From: Lepagella muris
Lineage (GTDB): Bacteria; Bacteroidota; Bacteroidia; Bacteroidales; Muribaculaceae
Direction of reading: 5' to 3'
Length of the DNA stretch: 64,000 bases
Assembly: GCF_004793975.1 (NCBI RefSeq)
Contig: NZ_SRYB01000017.1
Coordinates: 41,095 to 105,094 of the forward strand
Shown one piece after another: positions 1 through 8,581 of the stretch. The position numbers and the translations under genes were made by a program. The stretch's first letter is position 1. Each line of letters opens with the position of its first letter. The notes below the pieces were generated by a model. The model was not told the origin of the DNA. It saw nothing but the letters and a program-made list of their open reading frames with translations, and searched no databases.

Positions 1-1
1 G

Positions 2-547
2 ATCACGCTTTATCCTATCGGAAAGAAGATAGCGAAGGCAACGAAGAAATTGCAGGATCATCTCACGCGGGTGCATCTCACAGAAGGGGTCGACTCAAAG
101 ATGGCGCCGTCTGTTGTCAATGGTTTCGTCAGAGAATTGAAAGACAGTTTCATCTCCGGCGACCTTGATATGATCGAGGTGGTCTACATGCAATTCAAGA
201 GCATGAGCAAGCAGATACTGACTGTCGACCAGCTATTCCCCGTAAGTCGTGCGGCGATAGAGGGGAACAGCACAGAAGGAGAATCAGATAACAAGCTATA
301 TATATTCGAACCGGACGTCAACACGATTTTCAATGAGGTTCTGCCTATGTTTGTGGCATCCACGATGCAGGAGATCACCATAGAGAACCGTGCCTCCGAA
401 CAGGCGGCGAGAGTCATGGCGATGCAGAGTGCCAACGACAATGCCAAGAAGCTTTTGGAGTCGTTGCAGCTTGAATTCAACAAGCTCCGTCAGCAAGGCA
501 TCACCACCGAGTTGCTCGACATCCTGGGAGGGCAGGTGGAGAGATAA
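2..547 (+). CDS. atpG: ATP synthase gamma subunit, 3' part (start lies left of the window)
   Basis: This is the C-terminal ~180 residues of the F1 gamma subunit, the rotating central stalk of F1Fo ATP synthase. The reading frame is open from the first bases (ITLYPIGKK...), so the gene begins outside the window. Features typical of the family are the LYIFEPD segment, ENRASEQAARVMAMQSA and the final helix NKLRQQGITTELLDILGG, which match the conserved C-terminus of AtpG. The next gene is nuoI, 44 bp downstream on the same strand. That is an unusual neighbour, because neither nuoH nor another atp gene lies between them. The family assignment is firm; the missing N-terminus cannot be assessed. Confidence 0.93.
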   Translation: MTLYPIGKKIAKATKKLQDHLTRVHLTEGVDSKMAPSVVNGFVRELKDSFISGDLDMIEVVYMQFKSMSKQILTVDQLFPVSRAAIEGNSTEGESDNKLYIFEPDVNTIFNEVLPMFVASTMQEITIENRASEQAARVMAMQSANDNAKKLLESLQLEFNKLRQQGITTELLDILGGQVER

Positions 548-591
548 CCGGGTTGGTAAAAATCATGAAACCGAATCAAAAGATTTACTAA

Positions 592-1224
592 ATGAGTAGT
601 ATAAAGGAATATTTTTCGGAAGCCGGCAAGGGATTGAAGAGTCTTATTGACGGCATGGTAGTGACAGGAAAGGAATTGGTCACTCCGAAAATCACCGAAT
701 GTTATCCCGAGAACCGTGCGACTCTGAATATCGCCGATCGTTTCAGGGCAGAATTGACCCTGAAATATGACAAGGATGGGCGCCACAAGTGTATCGCCTG
801 CGGGATATGCCAGATGAATTGCCCCAACGGTACGATTCAGCTGACGACAAAGATGGTGGATTTGCCCGACGGCAAGAAGAAACGTAAGCTCGACAAATAC
901 ATGTATGATTTGGGGAGCTGCACGTTCTGTATGTTGTGTGTGACCACGTGTCCGCAGGATGCCCTTGAGTTTTCAAATGATTTCGAGCAGGCAATGTTCA
1001 CCCGTGAAGGTCTTGTCAAGCAGCTCAACTATCGTCCGGAACCGAAGGATGATGCCGCAGCACCGGCTCCCAAGCCAGCAATGGATCCGGAGAAACTCGC
1101 CAAGATAAAGGCGGAGGCGCTCGCTAAGGCTGCCAAGATAAAGGCGGAGAAAGAGGCTGCCGCCAAGGCTGCCGCTGCCGGAAACGCTCCTGATGCAGCT
1201 TCGCCGGATGCACCCAAGGCATAA
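592..1224 (+). CDS. nuoI: NADH-quinone oxidoreductase subunit I (2x[4Fe-4S])
   Basis: NuoI is the two-cluster ferredoxin-like subunit that passes electrons to NuoB in complex I at the cytoplasmic face. Two classic cysteine quartets are visible: C67, C70, C73, C77 and C110, C113, C116, C120. The first ~140 residues are the conserved domain. They are followed by a ~65-residue tail made almost only of Ala, Lys, Glu and Pro (from about residue 150), which is not part of the cluster-binding fold and looks like a flexible or helical extension. It is the first gene of nuoI-J-K-L-M-N, all on one strand with short gaps. NuoA-H are not between it and atpG. Confidence 0.95.
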   Translation: MSSIKEYFSEAGKGLKSLIDGMVVTGKELVTPKITECYPENRATLNIADRFRAELTLKYDKDGRHKCIACGICQMNCPNGTIQLTTKMVDLPDGKKKRKLDKYMYDLGSCTFCMLCVTTCPQDALEFSNDFEQAMFTREGLVKQLNYRPEPKDDAAAPAPKPAMDPEKLAKIKAEALAKAAKIKAEKEAAAKAAAAGNAPDAASPDAPKA

Positions 1225-1260
1225 GAAACAACTAACCGATAATCAGAAACATAAATCATA

Positions 1261-1788
1261 ATGGATTCAGTAGGAAATATAATCGTGTATTTCGTAGTTG
1301 CCATTGTCATGGTGGTGTTCTCCTTCAAGGCAGTGACGACGGGCAAGATATTGCGTGCCGCTACCTACTTGCTTTTCGTGCTGCTCGGCACTGCCGTGTT
1401 CTATTTCCAGCTCGGCTACCAATTTCTGGGAGCCGTGCAGATAGCCGTGTATGCAGGTGGTATAATGGTGCTCTTTGTCTTCGCAATTTTGCTGACCCAC
1501 CGACCTGATGATTCATCGGGCCGCATCGGGTCGCACCGCAGACAGATCGGACTCACCCTCTCGGGTGTATCCGCAGTGTTGCTGCTCCTTGCATTGTTCT
1601 ATATGCCGGTGCTTAACGGCGTCTCTCTTGCAGAGTCGCTTCAGGCAGGCAATGAGATCACGATGCATGAGATAGGAGAGGTGTTTACAGGCAGCGGACG
1701 CTTCCAGTATCTTCTCCCGTTTGAGGCAATCAGTGTGTTGTTGCTCGCATGTATAATCGGTGGCGTGACAGTTGCCCGTAAAAACTAA
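1261..1788 (+). CDS. nuoJ: NADH-quinone oxidoreductase subunit J
   Basis: A 175-residue integral membrane protein with five predicted hydrophobic helices, the usual size and topology for NuoJ, which lies in the membrane arm of complex I between the Q-module and the antiporter subunits. The AVQIAVYAGGIMVLFVFAI segment is the conserved NuoJ helix containing the pi-bulge. It sits 36 bp after nuoI and 6 bp before nuoK, consistent with one transcript. Confidence 0.94.
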   Translation: MDSVGNIIVYFVVAIVMVVFSFKAVTTGKILRAATYLLFVLLGTAVFYFQLGYQFLGAVQIAVYAGGIMVLFVFAILLTHRPDDSSGRIGSHRRQIGLTLSGVSAVLLLLALFYMPVLNGVSLAESLQAGNEITMHEIGEVFTGSGRFQYLLPFEAISVLLLACIIGGVTVARKN

Positions 1789-1794
1789 AGAGAT

Positions 1795-2106
1795 ATGGAC
1801 TTGAGTATGTTATGGTATCTTGTGCCGAGTGTGGTGATGCTTGCCTGCGGCATCTACGGTTTTGTCACCCGTAAAAATTTGATTGCGATTCTCATCTCTC
1901 TGGAGCTGATGCTTAATTCGGCGGATCTGAACTTCATCGTGTTCAACCGTTTCCTTTTCCCCGGCTCTATGGACGGCATGGTCTTCACCCTCTTCGCCAT
2001 AGCGATAGCCGCTGCGGAGACTGCAATCGCTATTGCCCTCATCATCAATATCTACAGAGCGATAGGGAATACTGACATTACAGAAATAAATAAAATGAAA
2101 TTCTAA
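1795..2106 (+). CDS. nuoK: NADH-quinone oxidoreductase subunit K
   Basis: A 103-residue, three-helix protein. NuoK is MrpC-like and contributes one of the proton paths in the membrane arm. The conserved acidic residues within the membrane are visible in SLELMLNSADLNF and in AIAAAETAIAIAL. The spacing to nuoJ (6 bp) and nuoL (3 bp) indicates translational coupling inside the nuo operon. Length and motifs are standard. Confidence 0.95.
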   Translation: MDLSMLWYLVPSVVMLACGIYGFVTRKNLIAILISLELMLNSADLNFIVFNRFLFPGSMDGMVFTLFAIAIAAAETAIAIALIINIYRAIGNTDITEINKMKF

Positions 2107-2109
2107 GAT

Positions 2110-4059
2110 ATGGACATTACACTTCCAATTTTAATTTTGGCGATTCCGATCACGATGTTCCTCGTCTTAGGAATAGGCGGGGTGAAGATGTCGAAGAAGA
2201 TGGCAGGCATACTTGGCATCATCGGCATGGGCACGACTGCCACAATCGCCTATACAGTGGCTATCACTTACTTCTTCAGTGGTGATGCCAATTTCATTAT
2301 CGACGGAGTGCGCCAGCAGTATCAGGTGTTTGACTTTACCTGGCTCTCATTTACGGATACACTCGTAGTGAAACTCGGTTTCCTCCTCGATCCGATTTCC
2401 GCGATGATGCTCGTAGTGATCACCACTATCTCCTTCATGGTGCATCTCTACAGCTGGGGCTATATGGAAGGTGAGCAGGGTTTCCAGCGTTACTACGCTT
2501 TCCTCTCGCTCTTCTCATTCTCTATGCTTGGTCTTGTGGTTGCGACCAACATCTTCCAGATGTATATCTTCTGGGAGCTTGTGGGCGTCTCATCCTACCT
2601 TCTGATCGGATTCTATTATAAGCTTCCGTCGGCAGTGTCGGCATCAAAGAAGGCATTTATCGTGACCCGTTTCGCCGACCTCGGCTTCCTCATCGGTATA
2701 CTCCTTCTCTCGTTCTACACCGATACGTTCAACTTTATGGATCTTACCAGCAATCCTGAGAGAGTGCTTGCCTCCACGGGCGGCGCATCATTCATGGGTG
2801 CATCCGTATTGACATGGGCAATGGTGCTGATCTTCACAGGCGGTATGGGTAAATCAGCAATGATGCCTCTCCATATCTGGCTTCCCGATGCAATGGAGGG
2901 TCCGACTCCGGTGTCAGCCCTTATCCATGCTGCTACGATGGTGGTTGCCGGTGTGTATCTGGTGGCTCGTATGTTCCCCGTATACTGTGTGGTTGATGCG
3001 GCGATGACGTTTATCTGCTGCGTCGGTGCTATCACGGCTTTCTATGCGGCAGTGGTGGCATGTGCTCAGATCGACATAAAGAGGATTCTTGCATTCTCCA
3101 CAATCTCGCAGATTGCCTTCATGATGGTTTCTCTCGGCGTTGCCTACGACAAGCCCATCGAGGGTGTCCACTATTCCGGACTCGGCTACATGGCGGGTAT
3201 GTTCCATCTCTTCACTCACGCGATGTTCAAGGCACTCCTGTTCCTCGGAGCCGGTGCGCTGATTCATGCCGTACACTCCAACAACTATACGGCTATGGGC
3301 GGTCTTCGCAAATATATGCCGATCACCCACTGGACATTCCTTATCGGCTGTCTCGCTATTGCCGGTATCTGGCCCTTTGCCGGATTCTTCTCAAAAGATG
3401 AGATGCTTGCAGCAATGTTTGCTCGCCACTGGTTCTGGGGCGCATGGATGACGATGGTTGCAGGTCTTACGGCGTTCTATATGTTCCGTATGTACTTCCT
3501 CGTATTCTGGTGGGAGGAGAATCCCCACTATAAGGAGCATAAGCCGCACGATGCCCCCTGGCAGATGTCGGTGCCTCTGTTGTTCCTCGCAGCAGTGTCA
3601 TGCGTATGCGGTTGGGCACTTCCGTTTGGCGAACTTGTGACTTGGAACGGTGAGCCGTATCATATCCACATCGAGTGGGTGAAGGTGGCAATCCCGAGCA
3701 TCCTCACGGCGTGTGTTGCCATTGCACTTGCCTACGTGATGTATCACAAGAAGAACGATCTCCCGACCAAGGTCAAGAACTTCTGGCCTACACTATGGAC
3801 CGCAGCCAACCGTCGCTTCTACTGGGATGAGATCTATATGTTCATCACTCATAAGATCATCTTCAACATCATCTGTAAGAGCATCGCATGGTTTGACCGC
3901 CATGTCATCGACGCTACTATGGACGGATTCGCAAAGATCACCCAGAAAGCATCTTATGCTATCCGCGGAATGCAGGCAGGCACAATACAGGCCTACGTGG
4001 CATGGTATCTTGCCGGCGCTGTCGCACTCGCGGCTATCACATGGATTTGTCTGATTTAA
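2110..4059 (+). CDS. nuoL: NADH-quinone oxidoreductase subunit L (antiporter-like)
   Basis: The largest antiporter-like subunit (649 residues), at the distal end of the complex I membrane arm, where it pumps protons. The TM5 glutamate (E156 in FWELVG) and the TM7 lysine (K248 in MGKSAMMPLHIWLPDAMEGP) are both present, so this channel looks intact. The C-terminal part has the polar region and long amphipathic helix expected for NuoL. It follows nuoK by 3 bp and precedes nuoM by 34 bp. Confidence 0.95.
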   Translation: MDITLPILILAIPITMFLVLGIGGVKMSKKMAGILGIIGMGTTATIAYTVAITYFFSGDANFIIDGVRQQYQVFDFTWLSFTDTLVVKLGFLLDPISAMMLVVITTISFMVHLYSWGYMEGEQGFQRYYAFLSLFSFSMLGLVVATNIFQMYIFWELVGVSSYLLIGFYYKLPSAVSASKKAFIVTRFADLGFLIGILLLSFYTDTFNFMDLTSNPERVLASTGGASFMGASVLTWAMVLIFTGGMGKSAMMPLHIWLPDAMEGPTPVSALIHAATMVVAGVYLVARMFPVYCVVDAAMTFICCVGAITAFYAAVVACAQIDIKRILAFSTISQIAFMMVSLGVAYDKPIEGVHYSGLGYMAGMFHLFTHAMFKALLFLGAGALIHAVHSNNYTAMGGLRKYMPITHWTFLIGCLAIAGIWPFAGFFSKDEMLAAMFARHWFWGAWMTMVAGLTAFYMFRMYFLVFWWEENPHYKEHKPHDAPWQMSVPLLFLAAVSCVCGWALPFGELVTWNGEPYHIHIEWVKVAIPSILTACVAIALAYVMYHKKNDLPTKVKNFWPTLWTAANRRFYWDEIYMFITHKIIFNIICKSIAWFDRHVIDATMDGFAKITQKASYAIRGMQAGTIQAYVAWYLAGAVALAAITWICLI

Positions 4060-4093
4060 CATTCATATTGCAACTCAGAAACAACTTAACATT

Positions 4094-5611
4094 ATGTTTG
4101 GAAATATATTAATCTGGTTCGTTGTTATTCCGGTCATCATGATGGCGGGATTGGGTTTATGCCGCAACAGCAGTATGAATGCGATCCGCAGCGTGATGGT
4201 GGTATGCTCAACCATTCTTCTCGGACTCTCAGTCTGGCTTTGTATCGACTTCCTCCGCCTTCGCGAGATGGGAGTCACCGACGAGATGCTTTACACGGGC
4301 AGCTGGATGTGGTATGCACCGCTCAACATTCATCTTGCAGTAGGTGTCGATGGCATTTCAGTGCTCATGCTGATGCTTTCTTCAGTGATTGTATTTGCCG
4401 GCACATTCGCCTCTTGGAAAATCAATCCGCTTCCCAAGAACTTCTTCCTCTGGTTTGCCCTTCTGAGCACCGGAGTGTTCGGCTTCTTCATCTCGATTGA
4501 CATTTTCACGATGTTCATGTTCTATGAGGTGGCACTTATCCCGATGTACCTCCTTATCGGAGTGTGGGGCACAGGCCGCAAGGAATATTCAGCCATGAAG
4601 CTGACTCTTATGCTCATGGGCGGCTCGGCATTCCTCATGCTCGGTCTTCTCGGTATCTACTGGCACAGTGCTCCGGAGGGTGGACAGCCCACATGGAATA
4701 TCCTTGAGATTGCGCACAACGCTTCGATAGCCCCCGAATGGCAGAACCTTCTTTTCTGCTGCACATTCGTAGGTTTCGGTGTCCTTGGTGCAATGTTCCC
4801 GTTCCACACATGGAGCCCCGACGGTCACGCATGTGCGCCTACCGCCGTATCAATGCTTCATGCCGGTGTGCTTATGAAGCTCGGTGGCTACGGCTGCTTC
4901 CGTATCGCCATCTATCTTCTTCCGCAGGCAGCCAATGAGCTTGCATGGATATTCATCGTGCTCACGGGCATCAGTATCGTCTACGGTGCGTTCTCCGCAT
5001 GTGTGCAGACCGACCTCAAATACATCAATGCATATTCATCGGTGTCGCACTGCGGCATGGTGCTTTTCGCTATCCTCATGCTCAACACCACTGCTATGAC
5101 AGGCGCAATCCTCCAGATGCTTTCCCACGGCTTGATGACAGCACTCTTCTTTGCCCTCATCGGTATGATCTACGGACGCACCCATACGCGCGACATCCGT
5201 CAGATGGGCGGCTTGATGAAGATTATGCCTTATCTCGGCGTCTGCTATATGATTGCCGGTTTCGCATCGCTGGGTCTCCCGGGTCTCTCCGGCTTCGTGG
5301 CAGAGATGACAATCTTCTTCGGCTCGTTCCAGAATGCAGATCTCTTCCACAGGGTATTCGTGATTGCAGCCACATGTTCGATTGTAATCACGGCAGTCTA
5401 CATCCTGCGAGTTGTCGGCAAGCTTCTTCTCGGTCCGGTGCAGGATGAGCATCACCTTGCCTTGACTGATGCAACATGGTTTGAACGCCTCTCTACAGTG
5501 ACTCTCATACTCTGCATAGCCGGCATCGGTTGCTTCCCCAATTGGATCAACGAGACTATCCAGCATAGCTTCGCCCCGATTATGGCAGCCATCCAGTCAG
5601 CAGCCCTTTAA
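4094..5611 (+). CDS. nuoM: NADH-quinone oxidoreductase subunit M (antiporter-like)
   Basis: A 505-residue, ~14-helix antiporter-like subunit of complex I. The TM5 glutamate is present (E145 in MFYEVALIPMYLL) and so is the TM8 lysine (K262 in GVLMKLGGYG). By alignment over the conserved PFHTWSPD segment, the TM7 lysine known from E. coli (K234) falls on L231 in GFGVLGAMFPFHTW. The spacing of 31 residues to K262 equals K234-K265 in E. coli, which supports the alignment. The protein is otherwise full length and uninterrupted, so this is probably a lineage variant rather than damage. Confidence 0.95.
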   Translation: MFGNILIWFVVIPVIMMAGLGLCRNSSMNAIRSVMVVCSTILLGLSVWLCIDFLRLREMGVTDEMLYTGSWMWYAPLNIHLAVGVDGISVLMLMLSSVIVFAGTFASWKINPLPKNFFLWFALLSTGVFGFFISIDIFTMFMFYEVALIPMYLLIGVWGTGRKEYSAMKLTLMLMGGSAFLMLGLLGIYWHSAPEGGQPTWNILEIAHNASIAPEWQNLLFCCTFVGFGVLGAMFPFHTWSPDGHACAPTAVSMLHAGVLMKLGGYGCFRIAIYLLPQAANELAWIFIVLTGISIVYGAFSACVQTDLKYINAYSSVSHCGMVLFAILMLNTTAMTGAILQMLSHGLMTALFFALIGMIYGRTHTRDIRQMGGLMKIMPYLGVCYMIAGFASLGLPGLSGFVAEMTIFFGSFQNADLFHRVFVIAATCSIVITAVYILRVVGKLLLGPVQDEHHLALTDATWFERLSTVTLILCIAGIGCFPNWINETIQHSFAPIMAAIQSAAL

Positions 5612-5647
5612 TAAAATGTATTGAATAAATAAAACAAGCAATCTACA

Positions 5648-7117
5648 ATGGACTATTCTCAATTTGGATCTATGATTCCTGAACTTATCGTTCTTGGAAT
5701 ATTCATGCTGGTCTTTTTATTCGACACATTCTCCTGTGAGAAGGGTAAAAAGATACTGACACCATTCACCACCATACTTTTCGGACTCGGCACCATCGCC
5801 ATCTGGCTTCTTCCTGCCGACGGGGAACTGGTATTCGGTGGAATGTATATCAACGATACCACCACAAATGCACTGAAGGCAATACTGAACGTCGGTGTGT
5901 TCATCGTGTTCCTTCAGAGTGCAAAATGGGTGGAGAGTGATGAAGTGGCAATCCGCAAGGGTGAGTTCTACGAACTTATTCTGGTGACTCTCTTCGGCAT
6001 GTACCTTATGGTATCTGCACGTCACTTCCTTCTCTTCATCATCGGTCTGGAATCGGCATCACTTCCTCTTGCCGCACTCGTTGCGTTCAATAAGAATCAC
6101 TACGAGAGCCATGAGGCAGCCATCAAGTATATCATGACAGCCGTGTTCTCCTCTGCATTGCTTCTCGTGGGTCTGTCGTTTGTCTACGCCTTCTCCGGCG
6201 GATCGCTCTATTTTGATGATCTTGCAATCACCATCAGCCAAGGTCAGACAAGCGGACTCCTGATAGTGGCACTCGCATTCGTGATAGCCGGCATCGGTTT
6301 CAAACTTTCCCTCGTGCCTTTCCATCTCTGGACAGCCGACGTATATCAGGGAGCACCGACAGCCATCACGAGCTACCTTTCCGTTATCTCAAAAGGTGCG
6401 GCGGCAGTAGCGTTCTTCATCATCTTCGTGCAGTGTTTCGGTGCTGTCTACAGCGAGGCATGGGAATGGATGCTCTACGGCATCATTATCCTGACCATCA
6501 CAGTGGGCAACCTTTTCGCAGTGCGTCAGAAGAACATGAAGCGATTCATGGCGTTCTCCTCCATCTCACAGGCAGGCTACATCATGCTTGGTGTAATGGC
6601 GGCTGACGGACTCGGACTCGCAGGCATGTTGTTCTACATCTTCGTTTACGTGGTCAGCAACCTCGGCGCATTCGCGGTTATCTCCACCATTGAAGACAAG
6701 ACAGGTCTGGTCGGTATGGACGACTACAACGGACTTCACAAGACCAACCCATGGCTTTCATTCGCCATGACTCTCGCGATGTTCTCACTTGCAGGTATCC
6801 CGCCGTTTGCCGGCTTCTTCAGCAAGATACTTATCTTCACATCAGTGACAGGCACCGGCTCATGGGCACTCTATATGCTCGTGCTCATCGCATTGATCAA
6901 CACCATCATCTCGCTCTACTATTATCTGCTCGTGGTGAAGGCTATGTGGATCAGCGCGGATGAACCTAAGATCGAGACATTCCGCAGCGCATGCAGCGCA
7001 CGTGCTGCAATCTGGATCTGTGTGGCAGGTATTGTATTGTTCGGACTTGTTCCCTACATCTACGAGTACTGCTACGATGCTGTTCAGAACTCACTCTCAT
7101 TCCTCCTTCTTTTCTGA
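5648..7117 (+). CDS. nuoN: NADH-quinone oxidoreductase subunit N (antiporter-like)
   Basis: A 489-residue antiporter-like membrane subunit that closes the nuo operon. Conserved elements include the TM5-like GLESASLPLAALVAFNK, the TM7 lysine in IGFKLSLVPFHLWTADVYQGAP, and SLAGIPPFAGFFSK near the C-terminal third. It starts 36 bp after nuoM and is followed at 7150-7187 by a strong terminator, so the nuo transcript ends here. Confidence 0.95.
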   Translation: MDYSQFGSMIPELIVLGIFMLVFLFDTFSCEKGKKILTPFTTILFGLGTIAIWLLPADGELVFGGMYINDTTTNALKAILNVGVFIVFLQSAKWVESDEVAIRKGEFYELILVTLFGMYLMVSARHFLLFIIGLESASLPLAALVAFNKNHYESHEAAIKYIMTAVFSSALLLVGLSFVYAFSGGSLYFDDLAITISQGQTSGLLIVALAFVIAGIGFKLSLVPFHLWTADVYQGAPTAITSYLSVISKGAAAVAFFIIFVQCFGAVYSEAWEWMLYGIIILTITVGNLFAVRQKNMKRFMAFSSISQAGYIMLGVMAADGLGLAGMLFYIFVYVVSNLGAFAVISTIEDKTGLVGMDDYNGLHKTNPWLSFAMTLAMFSLAGIPPFAGFFSKILIFTSVTGTGSWALYMLVLIALINTIISLYYYLLVVKAMWISADEPKIETFRSACSARAAIWICVAGIVLFGLVPYIYEYCYDAVQNSLSFLLLF

Positions 7118-7149
7118 ATAGGATAGAAATACTGACAACCATAATTCTG

Positions 7150-7187
7150 CGTATGGCTTCTTCGCGAGAGGGAGCCATACGTTTTTT
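7150..7187 (+). terminator. Rho-independent terminator of the nuo operon
   Basis: A 9-bp perfect stem, CGTATGGCT (7150-7158) pairing with AGCCATACG (7173-7181), is followed directly by six T (7182-7187). It lies 32 bp after the nuoN stop codon and ends the operon. Confidence 0.85.
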
Positions 7188-7272
7188 ATAATACTTGACT
7201 TACACTATATTGAAAAGTTTTGCTAACTTTGCGAATAAGAAGGCTCCTTCTAATATTTTAAAAGATATAATT

Positions 7273-8421
7273 ATGGCAAATCTACGATACCCTATAGGAA
7301 TGCAATCGTTTGCGAAAATTCGAGAGGGTGGTTATTTATATGTCGATAAGACGGGATATATCCATGATTTGGTATCAAATGGAACGTGTTATTTTCTGAG
7401 CAGACCGCGCCGTTTCGGAAAGTCGCTTCTGATATCAACCATTGAGGAGTTTTTTAAAGGGAACCGCCGTCTGTTTGAAGGATTGGCAATCTCCCGTCAG
7501 CCTTATGATTGGGACGCTTATCCTGTGCTTCATATTGACCTTGCTGGATGTAGCCCGGATTCTTTAGATAGATTTGTTGAATATTTCAATAATTTTCTGA
7601 CACGTTGGGAAAAGGAGTATGGAATCACCACAGATAGTGATAAATCAGTGGGAATACGATTTAAGGATATTATACTCTGTGCTCATGAACAGACTGGAAA
7701 GCCGGTCGTGATTCTCGTGGATGAGTACGACAAGCCATTGCTTGAAACTGTTGACAATCCGGAATTGCAGGAGCGCATACGGAGGGAACTTCGGATGTTT
7801 TACAGCAATCTAAAAAGCCTTGACGGTCATATTAGGTTTGCCATGTTGACGGGTGTGACCAAATTAGGTCATCTTAGCATTTTCAGCGATCTGAATAATT
7901 TGCAAGACATATCTCTCAGCATGCAATATAACGGTATATGTGGCATCACGAAGGAGGAGTTGCATGAATATTTTGATGAGGGTATCCGGAAGTTTTCCAA
8001 AAATGTAGATAAGACTCCGGAAGAGATCTATGAAAAATTGAGGGAGAATTACGATGGTTATCATTTTACTCCGAAAGGTGGAGAAGATGTCTATAATCCA
8101 TTCAGTCTGCTCAACTGTATGTCGGAAGAGTGGTTTGGTAACTATTGGTTCAGGACAGGCACCCCCTCATTCCTTATAAAGATGATAAGAGTGGAGGGGC
8201 TTCCACTTCCTGAATTGGCAAGCTATGAAATCGGTCTTTCATCTCTTTCCGATGTGTCGTTTCAACTGACCGATATAATCCCGGTATTGTATCAGAGTGG
8301 TTATCTCACAATAAAGGGGTATGACGAACGCTTTGATATTGCCACACTCGGTTTCCCTAACAAAGAGGTGGAGAATGGGTTCTTCAATCAGCTGATGCCG
8401 CTTAATTCGGGGAATAGATAG
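7273..8421 (+). pseudogene. AAA-ATPase-like protein (PF09820 type), truncated at the C-terminus
   Basis: This belongs to the Bacteroidetes-abundant family that joins an AAA-ATPase-like N-terminal domain to a C-terminal PD-(D/E)XK nuclease-like domain. The chosen start is MANLRYPIGMQSFAKIREGG; an upstream in-frame TTG codon adds an unrelated stretch. The P-loop-like motif RPRRFGKS lies at residues 44-51, and VILVDEYDKPL is the Walker B-like segment. Members usually run past 500 residues. This one stops at 382, just after GFPNKEVENGFFNQL, where the nuclease domain should begin. The 160 bp downstream hold no recognisable continuation in any frame. It is probably a decayed gene; a surviving ATPase-only product cannot be excluded. 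The role of the family is not established. Confidence 0.75.
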
Positions 8422-8581
8422 CTGGATAATTTCCCAATGACATTCTTTGCCATATTAGTTTAAGACACAACCTTAGCATCCAATCGGAATCAGACGGCAG
8501 TTTAAAAATACTGGAAAAAGATGGAGAAATAAAAGAGATTGTGTAAATTTGTAAAAAAATAGAGTATAAGAAAAATAGCAG

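Noticed and set aside
565..591. An 8-codon frame (MKPNQKIY) just before nuoI
   Set aside because: Too short, no ribosome-binding context, and only abuts the nuoI start by chance.
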